From the NCBI RefSeq assembly GCF_002813245.1, contig NZ_PHUF01000005.1, positions 337,478-401,477 on the forward strand: DNA of 64,000 nucleotides. The letters are read 5' to 3'. A program made the translations under genes and the position numbers. This DNA comes from Novosphingobium kunmingense (GTDB lineage Bacteria > Pseudomonadota > Alphaproteobacteria > Sphingomonadales > Sphingomonadaceae). The notes under the pieces are model-generated. The model searched no databases, was not told the DNA's origin, and worked only from the letters and a program-made list of their open reading frames with translations. This document shows positions 52,312 through 59,819 of this stretch, one piece after another; the first letter of the stretch is position 1; the number at the start of each line of letters is the position of its first letter.

Positions 52312-52371
52312 AAATGGCAGAATTGCGCCATTTCTATCGAAAGTTGCCAGCCGAGGTACTGAACGGCTGGC
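52312..52371. promoter_or_regulatory. Candidate oriT: two inverted-repeat pairs upstream of the relaxase
   Basis: The relaxase/transglycosylase gap (52277-52523) contains AAATGGC/GCCATTT (52312-52318 and 52327-52333) and GCCAGCC/GGCTGGC (52346-52352 and 52365-52371), both perfect. Paired repeats next to a relaxase gene are the usual form of oriT. No nic consensus was assigned. Confidence 0.45.
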
Positions 52372-52523
52372 GCTGAAAGTCCAGCAATTCCAACTATTTC
52401 CACCCCACCCGACGGCGCCGCTTTTATCTTGCCATCCTCCTGAACCTGCCCCTCCTGCTGCTGCCGTCCCGCACTTCCTCGCGCCACTCCACGCCATGAC
52501 GCGCCAGAGAAGCAAAGGGACGA

Positions 52524-53225
52524 TCACTGCGGACGCCTCCCCGAAACGGGCGCGAAGAGGCCGTTCAGCGGGGCAGGCGAAGCGGGCATGGAAGTCGGTG
52601 GCGCGGCGGCGGCGAAGCCACCGAAAGCGTCCGCCGCTGCATCTCCGCGCACCGCGAAAAGCTGGCCATGTGTCCAGGATTGGCGAACCGGCTGCACTGG
52701 CGATGCGCTGGCAACGACCGTTGCCGCGCTTCCGCCAAGCAGCATCGGTGCGATCTTGGCGACATAGGCGCGGGTCTCGGCGGGGAGCGGGCGACCGCGA
52801 TCCCGCCAATCCTCGTAGCGACCCGGTCCCGCATTGTAGGCAGCAAGGTAGCCAGGGGCACCGTAGCTGTCGTACAGTTCGCGAAGGTAGGATGTGCCCG
52901 CCATGATGTTGTCACGCGCGTTGAACGGATCGGCACCCAGTCCGAACCGGGCGCGCTGGCGCGACCAGGTACCGGGCATCAGCTGCATCAAGCCCATCGC
53001 TCCCGCCGACGAAACCGCGCCGATCCGGCCCGCACTTTCGGTGCGCATCACGGCGTAGATCCAGTTCTCTGGGATACCGAAGCGCAGCGACGCCTCGGCG
53101 ACGTGCGAAGCAATGTCGATGGCGCGCGGCTGCGCATGTTCGGCAGCGGCCTGCCCGAAGGCGGGCGCGTTGCCGAACAGGGCAACTGCGAGGAACGCGG
53201 CAAGGCCCGAGCGATTCCAGCGCAT
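52524..53225 (-). CDS. Conjugation lytic transglycosylase (VirB1-like)
   Basis: A 233-residue secreted enzyme that opens peptidoglycan for the transfer channel. It has a signal peptide (cleavage near AFGQA, residue 24) and an SLT domain with catalytic E63 in MRTESAGRIGAVSSAGAMGL followed by MQLMPGTW, and later YLAAYNAGPGRYEDW. ATG 53225 was chosen because the longer frame is not homologous. It lies between the relaxase and a DUF736 gene, in the transfer accessory operon. Confidence 0.9.
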   Translation of the reverse strand: MRWNRSGLAAFLAVALFGNAPAFGQAAAEHAQPRAIDIASHVAEASLRFGIPENWIYAVMRTESAGRIGAVSSAGAMGLMQLMPGTWSRQRARFGLGADPFNARDNIMAGTSYLRELYDSYGAPGYLAAYNAGPGRYEDWRDRGRPLPAETRAYVAKIAPMLLGGSAATVVASASPVQPVRQSWTHGQLFAVRGDAAADAFGGFAAAAPPTSMPASPAPLNGLFAPVSGRRPQ

Positions 53226-53229
53226 TGGC

Positions 53230-53559
53230 TCAGTCCGCCTTGTCGTGCCGGGACGGGCGCGACCAGACCAGTACGTGGCCGGTGCCGTCGTCGCGGAACA
53301 GGTTGGCCCGCAGTGGCTGGACGAATGCGGGGTCGTCGATCTGGAATGCGACATATTCACCAGCTTTCTCGCCGGTGCGCTTCCAACCCGCACCGATCTC
53401 GCGCGCCTCGTCGCCGTCGCCGGCAATCACTCGGTAATCGGGCGCGTTCTCGTTGTCGGATGGTTCGGTGGGGAGCAGCACCACACCAATGTCGAGCGTC
53501 AGCGTCGTGAGGTGTCCGGAAAAGCCATCCTCCGCGGTCACAAAATATCCAATCTTCAT
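53230..53559 (-). CDS. DUF736 protein (first copy)
   Basis: A 109-residue DUF736 protein (IGYFVTAEDGFSGHLTTLTL and SDNENAPDYRV, ending in HVLVWSRPSR). It is a divergent paralogue of the copy at 56212-56532, sharing DNENAP and the R-A-N-L-F pattern. DUF736 genes accompany replication and transfer genes on alphaproteobacterial elements; the function is unknown. It is four bases from both neighbours. Confidence 0.87.
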   Translation of the reverse strand: MKIGYFVTAEDGFSGHLTTLTLDIGVVLLPTEPSDNENAPDYRVIAGDGDEAREIGAGWKRTGEKAGEYVAFQIDDPAFVQPLRANLFRDDGTGHVLVWSRPSRHDKAD

Positions 53560-53562
53560 CGT

Positions 53563-54141
53563 TCAGTCTCCTTCGGTTGTTGAACTAGTGGGTTGGTTCG
53601 AACGGGGATCGGCGAACCATTGATGGTCGCCATTCCCCGCCTCGTCGGTCCAGACCGGCGTCGCGCGGCCGATGACATCGGCCAGGCGCAGCACGCCGAA
53701 ATAGCGGCCGTCGAAGCTGTCGGGCGCAGCCGGGTTCATCACGAACAACTCGCCGGTGCGCAGCACTCGGCAGCCCGCCCAGACGGGCAGCGGGCGGCCC
53801 AGTCGGTCGCGGGCAAGCGCCGCGCCGATGTACGCGCCGTCGATCGTTATGCCATCGGCAATGCGGCAGACGCGCTGGCCGCTGACAGCGGCGATGCGCT
53901 TGAGCAGCGGGACGCCGGTCGGGAGGTAGTTCCGCGCGGCGAGCAACTGGCGGAGTGCAGGCGGCGGCAGAATCGCAATGCGCTCGCCGACGTGCAGGCT
54001 CGCCCTGCCGCGGATGGCGTAGAGCCCGGTCGGGACCGAGGCGGTCGCATTCCACACGGCGTAACGCGAGACCGGAATGGTCAGCGTCGCGAGGGTGGCG
54101 GCGACAACGACGCTAGCGAGAACGAACAAATGCCGCGTCAT
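53563..54141 (-). CDS. traF: TraF-type S26 signal peptidase
   Basis: A 192-residue S26 serine peptidase. One N-terminal membrane segment (about residues 5-25) is followed by the nucleophile S35 in ASVPTGLY and the general base K81 in VPLLKRIAAVSG, and then by FVMNPAAPDSFDGRYFG. In RP4-type systems TraF trims and cyclises the TrbC pilin, and the same role is expected for the pilin at 22997-23329. ATG 54141 overlaps the DUF2840 stop. Confidence 0.92.
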   Translation of the reverse strand: MTRHLFVLASVVVAATLATLTIPVSRYAVWNATASVPTGLYAIRGRASLHVGERIAILPPPALRQLLAARNYLPTGVPLLKRIAAVSGQRVCRIADGITIDGAYIGAALARDRLGRPLPVWAGCRVLRTGELFVMNPAAPDSFDGRYFGVLRLADVIGRATPVWTDEAGNGDHQWFADPRSNQPTSSTTEGD

Positions 54142-54611
54142 GGCAGCAGCGCCTTGCGCAGAAGCCAGGCGCGATGACGCGCAGGCGAATAGCCGCGCGG
54201 ACGCTCGCGCCCCGCCAGGCGGTTGTGGATGTGCTGCCAATGATCGGGCGCGACCTCGCAGGGATCAATGTCCGACGCCTCGATCGCATCGATCAGGCGG
54301 AAGACTTGCGCGACCTTGGGCCAACCCCGGACGGAGAGCAGGAGCTCGCCGCCGGGATCGACCTGCGCGATCGGGATGCAGGGCTCGCCCACGCCGACAG
54401 CGCGGACGATCTCGAGCGTAGAGCGGACGGTGCCGTAGTCGTTGGATGCCCAGCGCACCAAGCCGAACACCTGGCCTGCCGCATAGCTCTCGATGCGCTG
54501 CCTGCGATCGATAATCCGCTCTGCAACCGGCCTGCCAAATTTGAGCCAGTCTTCGCGCTCGCCTTCGCGCCAGATGAGCGTGACATGGGTCAGGTGCGGG
54601 CTATCGCACAC
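54138..54611 (-). CDS. DUF2840 protein
   Basis: A 157-residue DUF2840 protein. The conserved body begins at HVTLIWREGEREDWLKFGRP and continues with QVFGLVRWASNDYGTVRSTL and PDHWQHIHNRL. The family always lies near the S26 peptidase gene on these elements. The likely start is GTG 54611; the frame stays open to 54827 but that part covers hairpin and repeat DNA and is not protein-like. Function unknown. Confidence 0.8.
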   Translation of the reverse strand: MCDSPHLTHVTLIWREGEREDWLKFGRPVAERIIDRRQRIESYAAGQVFGLVRWASNDYGTVRSTLEIVRAVGVGEPCIPIAQVDPGGELLLSVRGWPKVAQVFRLIDAIEASDIDPCEVAPDHWQHIHNRLAGRERPRGYSPARHRAWLLRKALLP

Positions 54612-54675
54612 CCCCGTTTCGGCAGCCCTGCGCGGTGGTGGAGCGCGGTCTGTCCACAAGCGATCTGACGTTAGC

Positions 54676-54694
54676 AAGAATCCGAAGGATTCTT
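54676..54694. other. 8-bp hairpin in the AT-rich segment next to the iteron-like repeats
   Basis: AAGAATCC and GGATTCTT flank the loop GAA. GTTAGC occurs on both sides (54670-54675 and 54696-54701). With the AT-rich DNA that follows, this resembles a structured origin or a plus-strand terminator (the stem is followed by TGTTAG). Confidence 0.4.
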
Positions 54695-54752
54695 TGTTAG
54701 CTAAGTTAAGGGCGAATTTCGGCGCAGATTTCTGCGGGTTTGAAGGCCATTG

Positions 54753-54816
54753 CGGTTCCCGATAGTCCGAACTTTCGGTTCCAGATCGTCCGAGTCCGGC
54801 GGTTCCTGATAGTCCG
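54753..54816. repeat. Three iteron-like direct repeats after the replication initiator gene
   Basis: CGGTTCCCGATAGTCCG (54753), CGGTTCCAGATCGTCCG (54776) and CGGTTCCTGATAGTCCG (54800) are 17-bp repeats, identical except at the eighth base and one substitution in the middle copy. Their spacing of 23 and 24 bases is about two helical turns, as in iterons bound by replication initiators. They lie eight bases beyond the initiator stop. Confidence 0.8.
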
Positions 54817-54823
54817 TGTTGCA

Positions 54824-55702
54824 TCACGACATATCCACAGGGCGCAGGCCGACGCGCCGCATGGCCGCGTCGAACGGATCGGCAGGGATCGCAACAAAGC
54901 TCAGCCGCTCACGGCCCAGCGCGTGCTCGATGGTGAGTTGGTATCCGGGCAGCGCCTGACGACGCACGATGTCGCGCAGCTCGAACGCGAAGCGTTTAGG
55001 CGGCGAGAGCGCGCCGGACTTCATGTGCAGGTGCTGGAAGTCGAAGCTCCAGCCACCCTTCTGCTTGCCGCCGTGCTTGCGCACGAGGCGGTAGAGCCAG
55101 CGCTCCAGCCCGCCGGTCAGCGCGAAATAGTCGGAGTCGATGGTCAGCACGAGCGCCTGGTCGATCACGCCTTCGTAGAACCAGTCGGGAATAATCATCT
55201 CGATCCCGAGCGCGCGGCCCGAGCCGTCGAGGCGCTCCTTCCATTCATTGATCCACGAGAAGCGGTGCCGCCGCCGCGCATCGCGCTGGCGGATCGAGGT
55301 TGCGATCGTGGTCGATTGCAAACGGTCGAGAGCGGCCTTCAACCGCTCATAGCTCGCCTTGCCGGTGCCGCGCCGGGTGAAGGCGAGGATTTCGTGAGGG
55401 GTGGCCGCAATCAGCCGCGAGGTCGGACGACCCATGTCGCGCGCTTCGACGATCTGGCTCGCGACCCAGATGAGGACGTCAGCGTCCCAGATGGTCGCCA
55501 TGCCGTGCTCGGCGGTCGCCTCGACCAGGATCGAGATATCACCCATCCGGAAGTCGATCGGGCGCACACGCTTGGACTTGGCGAGGTTGAAGAACGGCCA
55601 GGCCATCAGATCCTGCGCGTCGCGGGCGGCGATGTCGCCGCCGACGCTGACGAGCAGGTCAAGCTGCGAGGGGTTTGCAGGAAAGGTCGACAGGCGGCGC
55701 AT
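54824..55702 (-). CDS. repA: Replication initiator protein A (RPA family)
   Basis: A 292-residue replication initiator of the RPA type found on alphaproteobacterial plasmids and conjugative elements. Recognisable parts are LMAWPFFNLAKSKRVRPIDF near the N terminus, then WDADVLIWVASQIVEARDMG, PHEILAFTRRGTGKASYERL and the winged-helix region with ALDRLQSTTIATSI. ATG 55702 was chosen; upstream codons overlap the HTH gene. A ParA gene, which usually follows, is missing. The iteron-like repeats just downstream are its probable binding sites. Confidence 0.9.
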   Translation of the reverse strand: MRRLSTFPANPSQLDLLVSVGGDIAARDAQDLMAWPFFNLAKSKRVRPIDFRMGDISILVEATAEHGMATIWDADVLIWVASQIVEARDMGRPTSRLIAATPHEILAFTRRGTGKASYERLKAALDRLQSTTIATSIRQRDARRRHRFSWINEWKERLDGSGRALGIEMIIPDWFYEGVIDQALVLTIDSDYFALTGGLERWLYRLVRKHGGKQKGGWSFDFQHLHMKSGALSPPKRFAFELRDIVRRQALPGYQLTIEHALGRERLSFVAIPADPFDAAMRRVGLRPVDMS

Positions 55703-55712
55703 GGGCTGGCCT

Positions 55713-55985
55713 TCAGCGCCGCACCGGCGGGGTATAACCGTCGAGCCGCTTGGCAGGGTGGACCACGCCATTGCCCGGATCGCTGGTCGAACGGCGCAGG
55801 CCCTGTTCGGCCCAGGCATCGAGATCGGCGATCGCGTAGACAATCCGTCCACCAAGTTTGCTGTAGACCGGCCCGGTACCGAAGCAGCGATGCTTCTCGA
55901 GCGTGCGGGCAGACAGGCCCACATGCACAGCGGCATCGGGTGTCCGCAAATAGCGGGCGGTCACTGGGGTCGGTCTGGCGTCCAT
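55713..55985 (-). CDS. Excisionase/AlpA-like helix-turn-helix protein
   Basis: A 90-residue MerR-like or excisionase-type DNA-binding protein (TARYLRTPDAAVHVGLSART, LEKHRCFGTGPVYSKLGGRI, VYAIADLDAWAEQG). Proteins of this kind act as recombination directionality factors or regulators and lie just upstream of repA on these elements. ATG 55985 marks the first conserved residue. The gap to repA is ten bases, so they are co-transcribed. Confidence 0.87.
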   Translation of the reverse strand: MDARPTPVTARYLRTPDAAVHVGLSARTLEKHRCFGTGPVYSKLGGRIVYAIADLDAWAEQGLRRSTSDPGNGVVHPAKRLDGYTPPVRR

Positions 55986-56171
55986 GGCAAAGCTCCGGCG
56001 AAGGGTGGCAACGGCAGCGGGCTGTCGCTGGGGTTCGGGAGCTTTGGCGTTGGTGCGGTTGTTCGGGGGAGCGACAAAATGCGTGTCGGCATTTTGTCGC
56101 CCCTGGCGCGCCGTTTGAAGCGCTATTCTGGTCTGGTCAGGCAAGCAGGACGCCGAGGGTGTACATGCCGA

Positions 56172-56201
56172 AGCCCCGCCCGGCAGGTGCCGGGCGGGGC
56201 T
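56172..56201 (-). terminator. 14-bp GC-rich hairpin after the second DUF736 gene
   Basis: AGCCCCGCCCGGCA and TGCCGGGCGGGGCT are perfectly complementary, with a GG loop. It begins ten bases after the DUF736 stop on the minus strand. There is no U-tract. A related shorter hairpin lies at 57098-57113. Confidence 0.6.
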
Positions 56202-56211
56202 GGCTTGGCGA

Positions 56212-56532
56212 TCAGTCGCCGTTGGTGCGGCGCGCGCGCGACCAAATCAGGTTGTAGCTTTTGCCGTCTTCGTCGTCGAAGAGGTTGGCGAAGATCGGGG
56301 CGGTGAAGCTCGGATCGTCGAGCTTGACCGAGAGATAGTCGCGGCCTTCGTTCGAGGTCTTGGTCCAGGCGGCCCCGATTTCCGCGCGGCCGACGAAGAC
56401 CCGGTGCGACGGTGCGTTTTCGTTGTCGCTGGCTTCGGGGACGATGCGAACGTTCTTCTGCTGCACCGACATGGTGACGATCTCGCCCTTGTATTCGTTG
56501 CCGGTCTTGGTGAAAGTTCCGATGTTGGCCAT
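56212..56532 (-). CDS. DUF736 protein (second copy)
   Basis: A 106-residue DUF736 protein (MANIGTFTKTGNEYKGEIVT, SDNENAPSHRV, IFANLFDDEDGKSYNLIWSR). This is the canonical form of the family, usually encoded next to the initiator genes. ATG 56532 has AAGGAA upstream. It is followed by a strong hairpin and is probably transcribed alone. Function unknown. Confidence 0.92.
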   Translation of the reverse strand: MANIGTFTKTGNEYKGEIVTMSVQQKNVRIVPEASDNENAPSHRVFVGRAEIGAAWTKTSNEGRDYLSVKLDDPSFTAPIFANLFDDEDGKSYNLIWSRARRTNGD

Positions 56533-57135
56533 GATGCATTCCTTCAAGTTGGTCGAACCCGCGCCCATCGCGACCTCGATGGCTGGTTGAAGGCAGGGGC
56601 TTGCGCCCGCTGCACCGGGACGGCCGGAACGCAGTGGAGGACGGCGGCCAGCCGACTTTCTTGTCTCGCGAGGAATGGGCGGTACGACCAGGGGAAGAAA
56701 GTCGGTGCAGACGCCGTTGCAGGAAGGGTCCAAGCGGCGAAGCCATCCCCTGCCAACCAGAGCCATTGAAGAGGCCGTAACGGGCTCGGGTCGGACTTGA
56801 ACCTGGAGTCATGGCCCTGCCCGGACGAGCCAGACATAGCGACATCAAGGTGATCTCATACCGTCGCGATTCTGCGGAAAGTAACCGCTTCCCGCAGTCT
56901 CAGTGACTTCGCTGCACGCGCCTCGGGTCAGATCGCGATCCCGCGTTCGGTCCGTCACCGATCAAATCCAGAGAGGCCGCACGCCCTCGGCCTGTCGACG
57001 CCGCAACCGCCACAAACTCCCACCTCAAGCGAAAACGGCACGCCATCCCTGGCCCAGCCGCTTGCCCCGTAACGGCCGAATTTACCGTGCCCGGCCACCC
57101 GGCAACTGCCGGGCGGGGCTTGGCGGGAGCCCGAG
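56533..57135. other. Region without a supported gene; hairpin 57098-57113
   Basis: The region holds a few short frames on both strands, none protein-like. It contains CCCGGCA/TGCCGGG at 57098-57113, a likely terminator for the membrane-protein gene to its right, related in sequence to the hairpin at 56172-56201. The promoter for the second DUF736 gene should lie near 56540-56620. Confidence 0.5.
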
Positions 57136-57540
57136 CTAGCGGGTCGCGCGGCTCCATTGCGTCCAGGAAGCGGTCGCAATCACGACCGCGCCGATCAGCG
57201 AGATGACCAGTTGCCATGTGCCTTGCGGCATGGTGGCAGCCGCGATGCCGTGGACGGCATGATAGCCGGCGACCGCTGCCGGCGCGGCGAAGGCAAGGCC
57301 GATTGCTGCTCGCGTCAGGTCGGACCTGGCAAACGCCAGTGCAAGCCGTGCAGCGGCGAGCAGCGCGATCGCGGCAAGGGAGGCCGCAGCGAGCGCGGCA
57401 ACGATGCCATTGTCGCTGCGATAGGTTGCCGAACCTGCGAGGAAAGCCATGACTAGCGGGAGCGCAAAGATCGAGAGGCGGAAAAGCAGCGCGCAACACA
57501 GGAACACTGCGACGATTATCAGGGCAAGGCCGATCAACAT
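57136..57540 (-). CDS. Small polytopic membrane protein, unknown
   Basis: A 134-residue protein with four likely membrane segments (IGLALIIVAVFLCCALLFRL, FALPLVMAFLAGSATY, AALAAASLAAIALLAA, LVISLIGAVVIATASW). AAGGAGG is well placed before ATG 57540. No family recognised; small membrane proteins are common next to rep regions on these elements. It is followed by the hairpin at 57098-57113. Confidence 0.65.
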   Translation of the reverse strand: MLIGLALIIVAVFLCCALLFRLSIFALPLVMAFLAGSATYRSDNGIVAALAAASLAAIALLAAARLALAFARSDLTRAAIGLAFAAPAAVAGYHAVHGIAAATMPQGTWQLVISLIGAVVIATASWTQWSRATR

Positions 57541-57684
57541 GGCGTCCTCCTTGAAGCCAAGGGCAAGGGACGCGCTCTCCACCACCACCGCAGCGCAATG
57601 TGCAGGAAATCCTTAGCAGAAATGCGCCATGACTGGAATACCCAAGGGGCATCCAGCCAGTCGGCGCAACGCGATTTGGCGCGG

Positions 57685-57849
57685 TCAGGGATTGAACGGA
57701 TCATATTCGCGAACGATGCTGTGGGCATCGCCATCGAACTCGGAGGTGGGAACGGCACCATAGCCGTTTCCAGCACGGAACAGGGTGACGCAGACCATCA
57801 GGGTGCGGGCGAGGCTCCAGGCGTGACGCTGTGCGATGGTGAGTGACAT
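57685..57849 (-). CDS. Unknown 54-residue protein
   Basis: A small protein (MSLTIAQRHAWSLARTLMVC, then FDGDAHSIVREYDPFNP). GGAG lies seven bases before ATG 57849, which supports translation. No domain recognised. It is 144 bases upstream of the membrane-protein gene on the same strand and may share its transcript. Confidence 0.5.
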   Translation of the reverse strand: MSLTIAQRHAWSLARTLMVCVTLFRAGNGYGAVPTSEFDGDAHSIVREYDPFNP

Positions 57850-58383
57850 GTTCGAGCTCCTGTCTCGGAGCAGGAACCATCCCCGCTCGACAGGCCCCGG
57901 ACAGACGGCACAAAGCCGCAATCACCACGAAGGCGCAGCCGCAGTGGCCGCACGCGCAGCGTAGCGGACCCTTCACGGGTTGATTGAGGAAGGCTTTGAG
58001 GCGGCCAACGGAATGGCCTCAAAGGGCGGGGTGGTTGCCAGAACAAAGCATGGCTCGATTTGGCTCACTTGCTGCTTGATCTTCTTTGAGCACCAATAAC
58101 CAAGAAGCCGCTACTTTCGCATTTAGCCAAATATAGACAGGTATCGCTGACATAGCCGACCTTCGTTCGTCCATTCCGGCGTCATGTCCGCCGCCCTTCA
58201 TTCATCGTTGTTGCACAGTCCGAGTCCACAGCGAGAAGCTTTGCCTTCGCTTAAAAAATACCCAGACAACCGGCGCTGCACTGTTAATCCAGTGAGAAAT
58301 ACGCACTTTAAATCAACATGGATTTGTCAGATATTTTGGTTCTCGCCAGGTTCGGCACCGCCATAGTGGTGAAGGAGACCAAG
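57850..58383. other. Intergenic region between divergent small genes
   Basis: About 530 bases without a supported gene. It should contain promoters for the leftward 54-residue gene and the rightward 53-residue gene. The part from 58070 to 58320 is lower in GC than its surroundings. This may mark an edge of the mobile element, but no attachment site or repeat pair was found. Confidence 0.35.
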
Positions 58384-58545
58384 ATGACGGCCTATGACCC
58401 CAATCTGATGAAAGCAGCGGCGCAGATGAGTGAGGTGAGCGAGCTTAGCAAGCACGTTAGCACGCGTCTTGTGAAGCCAGAGGTCGAATGGGCCATTGCG
58501 CTTGCCGCAATAGATGCGGCCAAATCCGCCCTTGCGAGGTGCTGA
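58384..58545 (+). CDS. Unknown 53-residue protein
   Basis: A small soluble, helical protein (MTAYDPNLMKAAAQMSEVSE, then VKPEVEWAIALAAIDAAKSA). AAGGAG is seven bases upstream of ATG 58384. No family recognised. It is monocistronic, facing the leftward MerR gene. Confidence 0.5.
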   Translation: MTAYDPNLMKAAAQMSEVSELSKHVSTRLVKPEVEWAIALAAIDAAKSALARC

Positions 58546-58683
58546 GACCGCTGACACGGCAGACGGTTCCAGACCTTGATCGATCCGTGGGAACTGCCGT
58601 TCATTCGTGCGCCGTCAATGGCTGTAGTTACCCATTGGTCACTGGCGACATCGAAGCGGCTGGAATCGGCACTTGGCCAAACT

Positions 58684-59094
58684 TCAGGAGCCAACGGTTG
58701 GCGAAAACGTCTCCAAGATGCGGCACTCCGCCACGGTCCCGCCTTCGCAACTGGCAACAGCATCTGCCAGCTCGCGCCTGAGTGCGGTGAGATCGGCGAT
58801 CTTGCGGTCGACTTCAGCCAAATGTTCGATGACCATTGCATCGATAGTGCCGCAATCGCGCTCGCGTTGGTCCGACAAGCCAAGCAGCGCGCGCACCTGT
58901 TCTAGTGTGAACCCTAGATCACGGGTGCGCTTGACGAACCGCAATCGCGTAATGTCGGCCTCTCCATAGGTCCGATAGTTGCCATCCGTCCGCGCAGGCG
59001 GAGCGATCAAGCCCGCGCGCTCATAGTAGCGGATTGTCTCGATATTGACGCCGGTTGCGGTCGCCAACTTGCCGATGGTGAACTGCGTTTTCAT
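58684..59094 (-). CDS. MerR-family metal-responsive regulator (CadR/PbrR-like)
   Basis: A 136-residue MerR protein. The DNA-binding domain is FTIGKLATATGVNIETIRYY with ERAGLI (about residues 4-30). The long dimer helix and C-terminal metal loop contain cysteines in RERDCGTIDAM (near residue 79), ASCEGGTVAEC and the following turn, as in Cd/Pb/Zn-responsive members. It is divergent from a CDF-type transporter, with a perfect MerR-type dyad between them, so it probably activates the transporter in the presence of a divalent metal. The metal is not certain. Confidence 0.9.
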   Translation of the reverse strand: MKTQFTIGKLATATGVNIETIRYYERAGLIAPPARTDGNYRTYGEADITRLRFVKRTRDLGFTLEQVRALLGLSDQRERDCGTIDAMVIEHLAEVDRKIADLTALRRELADAVASCEGGTVAECRILETFSPTVGS

Positions 59095-59096
59095 GC

Positions 59097-59120
59097 TTGA
59101 CCCTGTAGCAGCTACAGGGT
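59097..59120 (+). promoter_or_regulatory. MerR operator and -35 box of the transporter operon
   Basis: ACCCTGTAGC (59100-59109), A, GCTACAGGGT (59111-59120) is a perfect 10-bp dyad overlapping TTGACC (59097-59102), the probable -35 box. This is the usual arrangement for CadR/PbrR-type control, where the regulator reshapes an over-long spacer. The -10 box is not clear. Confidence 0.85.
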
Positions 59121-59159
59121 GCAGAGGGCTAGTCACACCGCTTGTTCGAGAGTGATATT

Positions 59160-59819
59160 ATGGCTTGCAGTAGTTGCCCTTCGGAATCGGAAGGAACGTA
59201 TCGGGACCCCCGCTGGCTCCGTATCCTGTGGATCGCGCTTGCCATTAATGCGGGGATGTTCGCGGTGGAGATTACTGCCGGGCTGGTCGGCGGCTCCAGA
59301 GCCTTGCAAGCTGACGCGCTCGATTTTCTAGGCGACGCCGCCAACTACGCGATCAGCCTTGGCGTCGCGGGCATGGTGCTGGCGTGGCGGGCACGCGCCG
59401 CGCTCGTAAAGGGCGCGACGATCATCGCCTTCGGGATTTACGTGCTGGTCTCGACGCTGTTGGCGATGCGTGGCGGGGGCGTGCCTCAAGCTCCTGTCAT
59501 GGGCGCGGTCGGCGTTGCCGCTCTGCTCGCCAACGTCGGCGTTGCGGCCTTGCTTTACCGTTACCGAGACGGCGACGCGAACATGCGCTCGGTTTGGATT
59601 TGCTCGCGCAATGACGCCATCGGCAATATTGCAGTGCTGGCTGCCGCTGCTGGGGTGTTCGGCACTGGGCAGGCATGGCCTGATCTTGTCGTGGCAGCCA
59701 TTATGGCCGGTCTGGCGCTTTGGGGCGGTGGTCAGGTCTTGCGGCAGGCACTCGGCGAACTGCGCTCCGGCAATGTCACCGGATCGCGCTCTGCACCTTC
59801 GAGCGGCCAATCGGCATGA
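59160..59819 (+). CDS. CDF-type cation transporter
   Basis: A 219-residue membrane protein with about six membrane segments, of the cation-diffusion-facilitator type but without a C-terminal cytoplasmic domain. It has a cysteine-containing start (MACSSCPSE), ADALDFLGDAANYAISL in segment 2 and SRNDAIGNIAVL in segment 5. The usual HxxxD of segment 5 is replaced by NDAIGN. ATG 59160 was chosen. It should export the metal sensed by the MerR protein. Its stop overlaps the start of the TonB receptor gene (ATGA). Confidence 0.85.
   Translation: MACSSCPSESEGTYRDPRWLRILWIALAINAGMFAVEITAGLVGGSRALQADALDFLGDAANYAISLGVAGMVLAWRARAALVKGATIIAFGIYVLVSTLLAMRGGGVPQAPVMGAVGVAALLANVGVAALLYRYRDGDANMRSVWICSRNDAIGNIAVLAAAAGVFGTGQAWPDLVVAAIMAGLALWGGGQVLRQALGELRSGNVTGSRSAPSSGQSA

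Noticed and set aside
54753..54816. CRISPR array
   Set aside because: Only three 17-bp repeats with 6-7 base gaps; spacers are far too short and no cas genes are near.
54612..54827. Extended N terminus of the DUF2840 protein
   Set aside because: The added residues would be encoded by the hairpin and iteron-like repeats, and the family's conserved start lies near 54611.
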